Positions 22,470-33,931 of a stretch of 64,000 nucleotides of DNA are shown one piece after another (the stretch's first letter is position 1; each line of letters opens with the position of its first letter). This DNA comes from Paralithodes platypus (lineage: Eukaryota > Arthropoda > Malacostraca > Decapoda > Lithodidae). The DNA lies in contig CM064552.1 in assembly GCA_032716605.1 (NCBI GenBank), forward strand, positions 13,537,674 to 13,601,673. Direction: 5' to 3'. Position numbers and translations under genes: made by a program. The notes below the pieces were generated by a model. It did no database searches. It was given only the letters and a program-made list of their open reading frames with translations, and had not been told where the DNA came from.

Positions 22470-25020
22470 ATCATCTCCAGACATCACCTTTTGCTCCCCA
22501 GAACTCGCCCCCACAACATCCTGGAGGGTGGTCAGAACCTTAGGCTCTGACCACCTCCCGATCATTATCACCACCAAAACCAGACTCACCCCAGCTAGCC
22601 ACAAACACACATACACCAATTATAAAAGAGCTAACTGGGAAGCATTCACAAATGAGACAGAACAACACTTCACAACTCTAAACAGTACACCCATCACTAA
22701 CATCAACAATGCTGTACACATACTCAATAAAACTATCCAAAACGCTGACAAGAACACATTCCAAGAGGTAACAGAAAAAGACACAACCCCAACTTCACAC
22801 CAGAAATTCAAAACCTCATCAGACAACGCGACATACTGAAACACTCCCCAGCACCCCACACACAAGACATCACACAACAAATTCAAGCACTCAACACCCA
22901 AACTAACAACAAAATACAAGAACAACAAAAACTAAATTGGAATAACTTCCTACAAACACTTGATCACAAAACAAACCCCAAAAAACTATACAAAACACTA
23001 AACAGCATCACACTTTCCAACAGCAACACAACACAATCACATGCTGCAATCACAACAACAGACTCTACTCCTTCATGTAAACAACAAGCAAACACTCTCA
23101 TCAATCACTTTTCACATGTCAGCCACCTAAAACCTCACAAAGACGACCGACGTGTCATCCGACGTAAGAGACAATTCCCCACAGACCCTGACTATACACC
23201 CTTCACCAATCACCAGACAAAGCATATCATCAACAATCTCAAGCACTCACCCGCCTGTGGCCTAGACAACATAAGCAACATACACCTCAGACACCTGGGA
23301 CCACAAGGCATACAAGCACTCACTAACATATCAAACTACAGCTATTCACACAACAATACCAGACATTTGGAAGCATGGTATCATCATCACTTTACCCAAA
23401 CCCAACAAAGACCCCACGCTACCCTCCTCGCACCGCCCCATCACACTCCTTTGCTCCCCCTCCAAAGTCATGGAACGCCTAGTATTACAACTAATTACAC
23501 CTGACCTACCCCTAGCTCCAACACAACATGGCTTTAGGCCACTGCACTCCACAAACACTCTTCTCACAGACCTTACACAAAGAGCTTTCGACGGCATCAA
23601 TTCAGCTAGACCACCACACAGATCACTATTAGCCACACTCGACATTAGTAAAGCTTTCGATGCCATCCCCCGCCACAACCTAACAAACAAAATCTACAAC
23701 ACAAACATGCACAACAACACAAAACGGTGGCTGGCCAACTTCCTAGCAGGCAGATGTGCACACGTATCTTTTGCCGGTCAGTCATCTAAAATCAGAAACT
23801 TTCCAAACGGAGTCCCACAAGGATCCGTCCTATCGCCCGCACTTTTCAATCTGTACATGCACGATATAACTACACCCAATACGCCCCAAATAAACTTAGC
23901 CTCCTATGCAGATGACATAACACTCACATGCACACACCATGACCCAAAAAGAGCAACAGATCTCCTTCAACCCTATCTCAACACACTACATGGCTGGTGC
24001 ACTACAAACAGACTTAATCTAGCCCCAGCCAAATCCACCGCAACCCTGCTCACAAGTTGGACAGGAGAACACGAATACATCCCTCAACTCACCATAAACA
24101 ACACACCCCTAACACATACACACACACCCAAAATCCTAGGAGTAACATATGATACTCATATGACATTCAAACAGCACACCACAAACATTAAAAAGAAACT
24201 GACACCCAGACTTAACGCCCTCAGGTCACTTGCTCACACAAAATTTGGACACAACAAAGAAACTACCACCACAGTATATAAACAATACATAAGATCAGTG
24301 ATGGAATACGCAAGCCCAGCCTGGGCTTCTAACCTAGCTGAAACACATCATAAGACCTTACAGACTATTCAAAACAAAGCCCTGAAGATCATTACAGGCT
24401 GCACAGCTACTGCACCCACAGATCACCTACATCAAGAAACCAAAATCCTCAAAGTCAAAGACCATCTGGACATGAGAGGCACTCAATTCCTGGCAGCAGC
24501 CTCCACGAACCAAGACCACCCACTAAACTACATGGCAACACACCCACAGACACCAAGAAATATCAAAACAACACCCAGCACACGGTATCACACACAATTA
24601 TTGTCCTCTCTCCCTCCCTGCCCACCCCGAACCAACATCCAGAAGCACATCCATACTCATATCTCTCACCGATCCATCCACTCACTCACAGACAACACAC
24701 AGCTGCATGCACGACCTCCCGAAATCCATCCTTCCGAATCCTCCCTTCCTCGCGAGGACAGAGTCCACCTGGCCAGGCTGAGATGCGGACACCATCCAGC
24801 TCTCCTGAGCTATCAGAAGAGACTGGATGACTCCGTTGTCGACGCCTGCCCGGGATGTAACACAGCACCCCATACCATTAAACACATCATAGAAGACTGC
24901 ATTTCACACAACCTCTTACGCCAACAACACAATCTACACTCAATGAGAGCTCTGTGGGAAAGCCCGATCGTGGCCATGGCCTTTCTCAGGGACTCGGGGC
25001 TGTTCGGCCAGGCAGCTTAG
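22470..25020 (+). pseudogene. LINE ORF2: endonuclease tail, reverse transcriptase, C-terminal zinc knuckle
   Basis: The frame opening at the 5' junction includes the APE-endonuclease end motif GSDHLPI (about 22540). A one-base loss near 22785-22795 shifts the frame and a one-base gain near 23344 shifts it back. From 23341 the frame is open to the stop at 25018-25020. Counting from the Met at 23470, RT motifs are HGFRPLHST (20-28), LDISKAFDAIPRHN (57-70), NGVPQGSVLSPALF (113-126) and the catalytic YADD (146-149). LGVTYD (223-228) follows. A C-terminal CX2CX8HX4C motif spans 460-477, as in Jockey/I-group elements. RT would copy its own RNA at a nicked target. The frameshifts and missing 5' end mean this copy is dead. 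Clade is by eye: Jockey superfamily (Jockey, LOA or I). Confidence 0.85.
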
Positions 25021-25043
25021 GGAACAACAACAACAACAACAAC
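22470..25043 (+). mobile_element. 5'-truncated Jockey-like non-LTR retrotransposon
   Basis: A single-ORF2-type LINE inserted in plus orientation. It starts inside the endonuclease region, runs through reverse transcriptase and ends almost immediately after the stop codon with an (AAC)n tail (about 25024-25045). AACCC at 22465-22469 and 25044-25048 is the likely short target-site duplication, overlapping the tail. There is no LTR and almost no 3' UTR. The 5' truncation is typical of target-primed reverse transcription. Confidence 0.85.
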
Positions 25044-25142
25044 AACCCTTTTAGCCAACATAGATCCTTTTTAAGTTGCAGAAAATTGTATAAATATAGA
25101 TAGAATAATGTAAAAATTCGTCATTCGTACTGGAAGGGTTAA

Positions 25143-25459
25143 AGTTTTACGACGATGATAGTTTTTCATGTGCAACGTTCCGACCCTGCTATATACTGTA
25201 GACTTAATTTGGCAACCAGGTGTCTCGTTAAATCCGGAGATATATGGCCGTATTCAGGAAAGTGGAACGTTGAGTGATTATCCGCATTGGTCTAGGCGGG
25301 CTAGCGGTATTGAGTGCGTTTTTATAGGCAACAAATACGGGAAATCTTAGAAAGTCGTTACCTAGTTGTTTCGTACCGGTACCGTACCGGGTACTATGTA
25401 GAAATTAATCACTTGCGAGTGTCTTGCTGTAAGGAAGTTCAAACAGAAGACATTGGTAT
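25143..25459. other. Unassigned stretch
   Basis: No gene recognised; contains GTACCGGTACCGTACCGGGTA near 25373. Confidence 0.4.
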
Positions 25460-25463
25460 TTAA

Positions 25464-25791
25464 GGGGAGGTTTTTAGTTGATTCCCTAGACTTCCATCAA
25501 GCTTAAAATTACTCAACCTTGACCCCCTTTCAAGATAAATTTTTACATTTTTCGGTAGAAAAATGTCCCGGCCGAAGGCCGGTTCCCCTTAAATTACAGG
25601 CTCGCTATCGCTCGCCAGGAAAAAATCGACACCTAAATGGCACGAATAGTCTTAAAATTGACAGAAATGGGGCGAGGGTTCTTAAAATCGCCAAACTAAT
25701 GGGGCAAGCGTCTTTAAATCTCACAAGCAATGGGGCTAAACATGAAGGAGAAAGAGGTTCAGCAAAAAATCCTCCAGGTGGAAATCTCCCC
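25464..25791 (-). mobile_element. Family A TTAA element
   Basis: TTAA at 25460-25463 and 25792-25795 around 328 bp, minus orientation, with a complete CCGGCCGAAGGCCGG hairpin. Its right end, CCAGGTGGAAATCTCCCC, matches 50043-50371 closely, so the two are sister copies. Confidence 0.87.
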
Positions 25792-25919
25792 TTAACTTTA
25801 TATGGGTGAGTGATGGAGAGAAGTGTTACTGACATTTTGTTGTATGTACTGCTTTAGTGTACTACAACCGTCTTGGTGTAGCTTGTATTTCACAAAGATA
25901 TCTTATTAAGGGGAGGTTT

Positions 25920-26237
25920 CTAGTGTGTTGCTTAGACCTTCATCAAGCTTAAAATTACATCCCCTAGACCCCCTTTCATGATAAATATGTACATTTTTCG
26001 GTAGAAAAATGTCCCGGCCGAAGGTCGATTCCTCTTAAGTTACAGGCTCGCTATCGCTCGACAGGAAAACATCGAAACCTAAATGGCACGAAAGGTCTTA
26101 AAATTGACAGAAATGGGGCGAAAGTTATTAAAATCGCCAAACTAATGTGGCAAACGTCTTAAAATCTCAAAAGCAATGGGGCTAAACATGAGGGAGAAGG
26201 AAGTTCGAAACATAATCCCTCAAGTGGAAACCTCCCC
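25920..26237 (-). mobile_element. Family A TTAA element
   Basis: TTAA at 25916-25919 and 26238-26241 around 318 bp, minus orientation; the GGCC hairpin carries point changes (GGCCGAAGGTCG). Confidence 0.85.
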
Positions 26238-26541
26238 TTAATGACTACGGCTTGAACTTCCGTATTGCCCGAATCCTGCAAGTGGTTAATTAGTGATGAG
26301 TGTAGGCAGGTTCGACATAATAGTAGACCACTGATGAGTGAAGGCTGGTGGAAATTAGTGCATTTATTTTAGAGTGAATACTTTGAATGTTAGAACAGCT
26401 CCCTCTAGTCTCTATGTATTTCGAAACTAAATGTAATGTATGTAATGTATGTAATGTATGTAATGGGCGGTTCGCGTGAATTACTCTGCAGACCTTGGGA
26501 GTAAGAGTATGGCAAGCTTTGTGTTTCAGATACAAGTGAAA

Positions 26542-27441
26542 ATATTATAGGGTGTGTGCTGTGTGCCAAATGAGACTAAATATTATAGGGTGTGTGCTGT
26601 GTGCCAAATGAGACTAAATATTATAGGGTGTGTGCTGTGTGCCAAATGAGACTAAATATTATAGGGTGTGTGCTGTGTGCCAAATGAGACTAAATATTAT
26701 AGGGTGTGTGCTGTGTGCCAAATGAGACTAAATATTATAGGGTGTGTGCTGTGTGCCAAATGAGACTAAATATTATAGGGTGTGTGCTGTGTGCCAAATG
26801 AGACTAAATATTATAGGGTGTGTGCTGTGTGCCAAATGAGACTAAATATTATAGGGTGTGTGCTGTGTGCCAAATGAGACTAAATATTATAGGGTGTGTG
26901 CTGTGTGCCAAATGAGACTAAATATTATAGGGTGTGTGCTGTGTGCCAAATGAGACTAAATATTATAGGGTGTGTGCTGTGTGCCAAATGAGACTAAATA
27001 TTATAGGGTGTGCTGTGTGCCAAATGAGACTAAATATTATAGGGTGTGTGCTGTGCCAAATGAGACTAAATATTATAGGTGTGTGCTGTGTGCCAAATGA
27101 GACTAATATTATAGGGTGCTGTGTGCCAAATGAGACTAAATATTATAGGGTGTGCTGTGTGCCAAATGAGACTAAATATTATAGGGGTGTGCTGTGTGCC
27201 AAATGAGACTAAATATTATAGGGTGTGTGCTGTGTGCCAAATGAGACTAAATATTATAGGGTGTGTGCTGTGTGCCAAATGAGACTAAATATTATAGGGT
27301 GTGTGCTGTGTGCCAAATGAGACTAAATATTATAGGAGGGGTGCTGTGTGCCAAATGAGACGAAATATGAGAGGGTGTGCTGTGTGCCAAATGAGACTAA
27401 ATATTATAGGGTGTGTGCTGTGTGCCAAATGAGACTAAATC
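26542..27441 (+). repeat. 38-bp satellite array
   Basis: About 24 copies of a 38-bp unit containing GTGCCAAATGAGACTAAATA and TTATAGGGTGTGTGCTGT. The first dozen or so units (to about 27000) look identical; after that TG losses and small indels accumulate, and the last units before 27440 carry substitutions. Confidence 0.95.
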
Positions 27442-27496
27442 GGGAAGGGCGAAATTCTTATTGGGCCAAAATTCCCCCGACCGAAATACAGCATAA

Positions 27497-27716
27497 GGGG
27501 GGGGGGGGGGGTCACCTGCCTTTTGTTTTCTTTCTCTCCTTTTCTCTGGCTTGTATCCATTCGGCCCCATTCAGCCAACTGATTTAAGACGTTTATCCCC
27601 ATCCAGGTGTCGATATCTTCCTGGCGAGCGATAACGAGTCAGCATTGTATGGAGAAATTCGGCTTCGCCGGAGAAATTTTTCTATCGAAAAATTTACAAA
27701 TTTAGCTTGCTCTCAA

Positions 27717-27772
<56 letters not shown>

Positions 27773-27910
27773 TGGCTCGCTACCGCTCACCAGGAAAATA
27801 TTGACACCTGGATGGGGGTAAACGTCTTAAAACAGTAGGCTGAATGGGGCCGAATGAATACAAGCCAAAGAGAGAGGGAGAGAAAGATAAACAAATCGAG
27901 GTGAGCTCCC
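27497..27910. mobile_element. Family B foldback TTAA element with (TA)n at its centre
   Basis: The left arm (GTCACCTGCC..., GGCTTGTATCCATTCGGCC, CCAGGTGTCGAT, GGCGAGCGATAACGAG, CCGGAGAAATTTTTC hairpin region) is mirrored by the right arm ending GAGGTGAGCTCCC before TTAA (27911-27914). The left end is blurred by a G18 run and reads ATAA. A 50-bp (TA)n array (27721-27770) has grown at the fold centre. Confidence 0.75.
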
Positions 27911-27988
27911 TTAAGACAATATCCCTACCGTAGTATAGTGAATGTTAGGCAGCTGGTAGAGGTCAACGCTCAATTATATCTGCCACAA

Positions 27989-28195
27989 TTAACCCCTTGA
28001 AGCTCTGACGCGTTTTAGCAGTTTATTTTGGCTATCATTAGACGATGTTATGCAGATTAGGAAGGATATGTGGGTATTAAAAGGGTAAATACTATCTCAA
28101 TCAACCCTTTGACTTCCGTATACCGTTACTAATCTGAATAAAATCGTCTAATAGTAGCCAGAAAGAGAACAGAAACGCGTATTGGAGCTTGAAAG

Positions 28196-28198
<3 letters not shown>
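27989..28198. mobile_element. Family C foldback element, right end replaced by (CT)n
   Basis: Starts TTAACCCCTTGAAGCTCTGACG; interior TTAGACGATGTTATGCAG and AAAATCGTCTAATAGTAGCC; right end CGTATTGGAGCTTGAAAGGGT passes directly into (CT)n, so the terminal TTAA is lost. Confidence 0.7.

Positions 28199-28264
<66 letters not shown>
28199..28264. repeat. (CT)n microsatellite
   Basis: About 33 CT units grown at the end of a family C element. Confidence 0.97.
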
Positions 28265-28269
<5 letters not shown>

Positions 28270-28417
28270 ACCTGGCGACACACAGGTGACTAATTACCGC
28301 ATCAGGTGGCCTAATGGGCGTGAAGAAAGGTGTTAATAATGCTGGCTGCGTACTGAGAGAGAAAGAGAGAGAGAGAGAGACTTCATAGCACTTGTATTGA
28401 GGGGTAGAGAGAGTTAA

Positions 28418-28780
28418 GGGGGATCACCGGCTTTGTTTTCGCTTTCTCTCCTTTTCTCTCTTGTTCTGGCTTGTATCCATTCGGCCCCATATAGCTAACT
28501 GTTTTAAGACGTTTATCCCCATCCAGGTGTCGATTTTTTCCTGGCGAGCGATAGGGAGTCAGCATTGTATGGAGAAATTTTTCTATCGAAAAATGTACAA
28601 ATTTAGCTTGCTGTCCAAACAAAATATATATACAGTATATGCTGGCTCGCTACCGCTCGCCAGGAAAATATTGACACCTGAATGGGGGTAAACGTCTTAA
28701 AACAGTAGGCTGAATGGGGCCGAATGGATACAAGCCAAAGAGAGAGGGAGAGAAAGAGAAAAAAAGCGAGGTGGGCTCCC
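28418..28780. mobile_element. Family B foldback TTAA element
   Basis: TTAA at 28414-28417 and 28781-28784 around 363 bp. Both arms carry two 31-bp modules and CCAGGTGTCGATTTTTTCCTGG-type sequence; a short ATATATACAGTATAT lies at the centre where the copy at 27497 has a long TA array. Confidence 0.8.
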
Positions 28781-28800
28781 TTAAGAGTGAGTGACAATAC

Positions 28801-28995
28801 TTAACCCTTTCAGCATGATGAAGTAATTTTCGTCCTATTCTGGGGATATTCTTTACATTATATTCTACCTAGAGGACTCAAAGGGGTAAATACTATCTCA
28901 ATAACATAGGACCTTCTTAAAATGCACAACATCGTAAACTGTTATCCAGAATAATAGGCAAGGCAAAAGGTGCGTCATCAAGCTGAAGGGGTTAA
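28801..28995. mobile_element. Family C foldback TTAA element
   Basis: TTAACCCTTTCAGCATGATG start and CATCAAGCTGAAGGGGTTAA end are inverted; interior diverged, 195 bp. Confidence 0.7.
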
Positions 28996-29033
28996 TGTCC
29001 TCCAATGTCCATTTAAAGGTGTAAAAGAAGGAG

Positions 29034-29099
29034 AGAGAGAGAGAGAGAGGGGGGGGGGGAGGGAGGTAGGGAGAGAGAGCGAGCGAGCGAGCGAGAAGA
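29034..29099. repeat. Purine-rich GA/GAGC tract
   Basis: (GA)n, a G run, and (GAGC)n in succession. Confidence 0.85.
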
Positions 29100-29471
29100 G
29101 ACTGATTAAAGAGACCGTAGGAAATGTGATCTCCACAAGTCTAACTAACGACAGGAACTATTACTCTTCGTTTGTCTCGGCGCGGACATGACTATTTGTC
29201 ACGTAGGAGAGTGTTCTTTAATAATATATTTCAAAACCAATGTAATACTCTACCTCTCCAGCGAATTAATATGACTTACGTTAATCTAACATTATCATTT
29301 CGACCGTTATTGGTTTTTATAAAGAATTATTGAGTGAAATTAGATTTTTTGTGTGTTTATAATACCGGTATATATTAATGACATAAGATGCAGGAATCTG
29401 CAAACGGTCCTGTGACCCATTACCTGTCAGACGCTTGTCCGTGTATCCTTAAGGGCTATTGCTATGCTTAA

Positions 29472-29788
29472 GGGGAGATATCCACTGGAGGGATTTTTTT
29501 CTTGACCCCTTTCTCCCTCATGTTTAGCCCCATTGCTTTTGATATTATAAAACGTTTGCCCCATTAGTTTAGTGATTTTAAGAACTTTCACCCCATATTA
29601 AGACCTTTCGTGCCATTCAGGTGTCAATTTTATCCTGGCGAGCGATAGCGAGCCTGTAATTTAAGAGGAACCGGCCTTCGGCCGGGACATTTTTCTACCG
29701 AAAAATGTACAAATTTATCTTGAAAGGGACTCAAGGGGGTGTAATTTTAAGCTTGATGGAGGTCTAGGGACCAAACAAATATCTCCCC
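29472..29788 (+). mobile_element. Family A TTAA element
   Basis: TTAA at 29468-29471 and 29789-29792 around 317 bp; intact hairpins CCGGCCTTCGGCCGG and ATTTTTCTACCGAAAAAT. Sister copy of 19626-19944. Confidence 0.87.
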
Positions 29789-30097
29789 TTAAGAGTAGTG
29801 TGTATCTGTAGTATGTGAATGTAAACATTGTTATCTGATGTTATAGCAAAATTATGTTATTATTATCCTGTGAGCTTTCTAGTTCGAAGGCTCTTTATTT
29901 ATAATTCCGTTTTAGAATCTCCTTGGGGGTTATTTTAGCTTTAAAATAATCAACTATTTAAAAATGATCTTAGATTACCTTAATCCGATTTATATTACTG
30001 TTACCGCCAAATGATGTTCATCAGTTTATGAAGTACCTCTCTCAGTCTAGGGGCCTTGCACACCCTGAACCATGTATTTATACATATTTTCCGTATA

Positions 30098-30683
30098 TTA
30101 ACCCGTTCAGTACGGTACCGGTGCCGTTCTTTTAACTTTCTTCCGGCTACTATTAGACCATTTTATTCAGTTCAAAAAGGGCCTTCAACAATTAACCGGC
30201 TTCGAAATATCTCACTTAAGGGGACATGGGCCGTTTTTCTGGACCACTTTCTCCCGCATGTTTAGCCCCATTAGTTTTCAGATGGTAAGATGTTTCCCCA
30301 TTAGTTAGTCGATTTTAAGACCTTTCGCCCCATTTCTTCGTCAATAAACCTTTCGGGCTATTTAGGTGTCGATTTTTTAACTGGCGAACGATAGTGAGCC
30401 TGTAATGTTGGAAGATTCGGCCTTCGGCCGGAACATTTTTCGGTAGAAAAATGTACAAATTAATCTAGAAGGGGGATCTAATGGATGATTTATTTTATTT
30501 TATGGAGGTCTAGGGAGGAAACTAGAAAAATAATGAATATATGCAAAAATCGCCCAAAAAGTGAACCATCTCCCCTTAACCCTTTTTACTACCACAGGTC
30601 CTTCTTAAACTGCACACACTCGTCTAAATATACTGTAGGTCAAATATAACTTAGAAAGACGTCGCCGGTACAGAAGGGGTTAA
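30098..30683. mobile_element. Family C element carrying a nested family A element
   Basis: The left part 30098-30219 and right part 30576-30683 (ending GTCGCCGGTACAGAAGGGGTTAA) form one family C element. The element at 54402-54609 is a related copy without the insertion (CTATCTCACTTAATCC is contiguous there), giving an empty-site comparison. Confidence 0.85.
30220..30575 (+). mobile_element. Family A (long-TIR subtype) nested in family C
   Basis: Exactly flanked by TTAA at 30216-30219 and 30576-30579. Starts GGGGACATGGGCCGTTTTTC, ends AAAAAGTGAACCATCTCCCC. This subtype has inverted ends of roughly 25 bp, best seen in the copy at 41459. Confidence 0.87.
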
Positions 30684-30779
30684 TACCCACACCATGAATA
30701 TGTATACATGTATTTTCCTGTTATGGGATAGGATACAGACAGTTGACATTATGTTGGCTATTCACACAATTTCACTTAA

Positions 30780-30990
30780 GCCGGTATCACACGAGAGCTT
30801 TTATAGTCAACATTCGACGATCAACATTTTTCTGGCAACATTTTCTGGAATATTTGGCACTGGTATCGGAAATTAGACGGATGATAGATGAATTTAAGTG
30901 ACCGAAGTCGTTTAAAAGTTGACCTCACAAGATGCCAGACACGCGATGACCATAAATGTTGAGTGAAAATGTGCTCGTGTGATACCGGCT
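30780..30990. mobile_element. Family E foldback TTAA element
   Basis: Follows TTAA (30776-30779). Ends GCCGGTATCACACGAGAGC and TGCTCGTGTGATACCGGC are near-perfect inverted repeats. Right flank TTAG, as in the copy at 16538. Confidence 0.75.
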
Positions 30991-31218
30991 TTAGATGCAT
31001 ATAAAACTGAACTATAGGCCTATTGCGACAAGTAAAATATTTGACATGGTAAACAATGCCAAGTAGGTTTTTGAGAACCTCGGTAAACAAGTGTTGCCTG
31101 TACCACGGGGACCATTGACTATTTTGCTCTTTATGTAGTCAGACTTATAGTCAATTTGAGAAGGATTAGCTCCCGTGTTTTATAACCACTCTTAAGTACT
31201 TCCCTAAAGCTTCATTAG

Positions 31219-31561
31219 GGGGGGTGATCTGCTTTTATCTCTTTCTTGGTTGTATCCATTCGGCCCCATTCAACACACGTTTTTAAGATATTTATCCCCA
31301 TCCAGGTGTCGATTTTTCCGTGGCGAGCGACAGCAAGCAAGCATTTTATGGAGAAATCCGGCTTCGCCGGAGACATTTTTCTATCGAAAAATGTACAAAT
31401 TTAGCCAGCTGTCCAACTAATTATCCAAAATATGGTGGCTCGCTATTGCTCGCCAGGTATAAATCGACACCTGGATGGGAATAAACGTCTTAAAACAGTA
31501 CTCTGAATGGGGCCCAATGAATACAACCCAGCGAGAGAAAACAACAAGCAGGTGTCCCCCC
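31219..31561. mobile_element. Family B foldback TTAA element
   Basis: Left end GGGGGGTGATCTGC (flank TTAG), right end GCAGGTGTCCCCCC with TTAA at 31562-31565; central hairpin CCGGCTTCGCCGG and TTTTTCTATCGAAAAATG. Confidence 0.8.
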
Positions 31562-31569
31562 TTAACGAA

Positions 31570-32320
31570 ATATGCAAGACAAATAGTGATCTTTCTTAAA
31601 CTGAATTATATTTAGCCCTTTATCACAAATTATAATTCAGTTGTTTTATCTTCGTTCGATATAGTATAGGGTTAGGGAAGCACTTAAGTGTGGTTTTAAA
31701 ATACGGGGATTAGGGTTGAAAAAGGTCCTCATATAATTCTGCCTTTGAGAGATCCTTCCCAAATTTAATGTAACCCTGCCGGGGTTTCTGCGTTAAATAA
31801 ATTCCATCTTTGATTAGTAAACAGTTATTGTTGTTGTTTCACCTGCACCCGTGAGATCCTTCTGAAATGTAATCAAATCGTCTAGATTTAGCAATAATGA
31901 ATTTAATGATATCTGAATAAATTCCAGGTACCGGTATCTATTTTTTACCTTTGTCTTATTGTATCAGGGATGAATGTAGTCATATTTAGACGCTAATCTT
32001 AGGGTTTAAATCTAGGTAAAGAATAACTTTAACATACTTGGTGATGTAATTATAAATTAGAGAGGACAAAGCACTAGAGCCTATTTGGTTAATAAAACTA
32101 TCCTTGTCTGATTTCTATGCGGTAATAAATAATTGACCAATATTATTCATTTATAATGTATAATTTCATTATATATTTTTTGATATACTTATCTTTCTCT
32201 TATCTATAGTAGGCCTATAGAATCTTCCACATTATCATAGTACCGGTATCGAAAATAATGTCAAGCGAAACTCGTAATTCATTGTTTTTTTCTTCAAATT
32301 AACATCAACCTTATGTACTG
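31570..32320. other. Unassigned AT-rich stretch
   Basis: No gene or element recognised. Confidence 0.45.
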
Positions 32321-32325
32321 CCGGC

Positions 32326-33362
32326 GGACCATACCGGTACATACTGTATATTCAGCTAGGACTATACCGGTACATACTGTATATTCAGCTAGGACTATAA
32401 CGGTACATACTGTATATTCAGCTAGGACTATACCGGTACATACTGTATATTCAGCTAGGACCATACCGGTACACACTGTATATTCAGCTAGGACTATACC
32501 GGTACATACTGTATATTCAGCTAGGACCATACCGGTACACACTGTATATTCAGCTAGGACTATACCGGTACACACTGTATATTCAGCTAGGACTATACCG
32601 GTACATACTGTATATTCAGCTAAGACTATACCGGTACACACTGTATATTCAGCTAGGACTATACCGGTACATACTGTATATTCAGGTAGGACTATACCGG
32701 TACATACTGTATATTCAGCTAGGACTATACCGGTACATACTGTATATTCAGCTAGGGCTATACCGGTACATACTGTATATTCAGCTAGGACTATACCGGT
32801 ACATACTGTATATTCAGCTAGGACTATACCGGTACATACTGTATATTCAGCTAGGACTATACCGGTACATACTGTATATTCAGCTAGGACTATACCGGTA
32901 CATACTGTATATTCAGCTAGGACTATACCGGTACATACTGTATACAGTATTCAGCTAGGACTATACCGGTACATACTGTATATTCAGCTAGGGCTATACC
33001 GGTACATACTGTATATTCAGCTAGGACTATACCGGTACATACTGTATATTCAGCTAGGACTATACCGGTACATACTGTATATTCAGCTAGGACTATACCG
33101 GTACATACTGTATATTCAGCTAGGACTATACCGGTACATACTGTATACAGTATTCAGCTAGGACTATACCGGTACATACTGTATATTCAGCTAGGACTAT
33201 ACCGGTACATACTGTATATTCAGCTAGGACCATACCGGTACATACTGTATATTCAGCTAGGACTATACCGGTACATACTGTATATTCAGCTAGGACTATA
33301 CCGGTACATACTGTATATTCAGCTAGGACTATACCGGTACATACTGTATATTCAGCTAGGAC
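32326..33362 (+). repeat. 33-bp satellite array with higher-order structure
   Basis: About 31 copies of a 33-bp unit containing CTATACCGGTACATACTGTA and TATTCAGCTAGGA. Two units carry the same 5-bp insertion (TGTATACAGTATTCAG) 203 bp apart, which equals six units plus 5 bp. The unit is a multiple of three, so a 282-residue frame of VYSARTIPVHT repeats stays open; it is not a gene. Confidence 0.95.
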
Positions 33363-33620
33363 TTCATTGAGGTTAACACTTGGCTACTTACTGTAAATAT
33401 AAACTATATAATGTACAGTAATATATTTGTAGTGGTTCTGTAATTTGAACTCCACTGTATTTATACTGCACTTTTGGTCCATTGTCAGTAGCAGTATTTA
33501 TTGAAACTTTTGCAAGTAAAGGTGGATTTAAACGAACGCTTTTCCCTGCCACTTTTATCCTCAACTTTGATATGGCACCTTTAGAGAGGCATTTTATTAC
33601 AATGCTGACACCTATATTAA

Positions 33621-33931
33621 AGGGAGGTTTTTAGTGTATTCCCTAGACTATCATCAAACTTTAAATATATACCCAAAAGACCCCCCCCCCCCCCCTCCCT
33701 TCGAGATAAATGTGTACATTTTTGGCAGAATAATGGTTCCTCTTAAATCGCAGGCCCGCTATCGCTCGCCGGGAAATAATGGACACGAAAGTTCTTCAAA
33801 TTGGCAAAGAAATGGGGTGAAAGGTCTTAAAATCACCAAGCTAATGTGGCGAACGTCTTAAAATTTCATAAGTAATGGGGCTAAACAAGAGGGAGAATTG
33901 AGTCCAGAACAAAATCCTGAAGTAAAAACAG
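33621..33931 (-). mobile_element. Decayed family A element
   Basis: Follows TTAA (33617-33620). The left end GGGAGGTTTTTAGTGTATTCC and modules are recognisable; the GGCC hairpin is lost and a C15 run lies at about 33680-33694. The right end decays near GATTTTG-like text without TTAA. Confidence 0.65.

Larger units (their letters stand above)
22349..25142. mobile_element. Family C element split by a LINE
   Basis: The left half, 22349-22469 (TTAACCTTTCAGTACGG ... TATCTCAATTAACCC), and the right half, 25044-25142 (CCCTTTTAGCCAACATAGATCC ... GTACTGGAAGGGTTAA), rejoin into one ordinary ~215-bp family C element. A 2.57-kb retrotransposon sits between them. Confidence 0.75.

Noticed and set aside
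26542..27441. Regularly repeated 38-bp units resembling a CRISPR array
   Set aside because: Units are contiguous with no variable spacers; the genome is eukaryotic. The same applies to the 21-, 23-, 32-, 33- and 76-bp arrays.
32313..33161. 282-residue open frame with VYSARTIPVHT repeats
   Set aside because: Product of the 33-bp satellite; the frame changes at the 5-bp insertions and no gene surrounds it.
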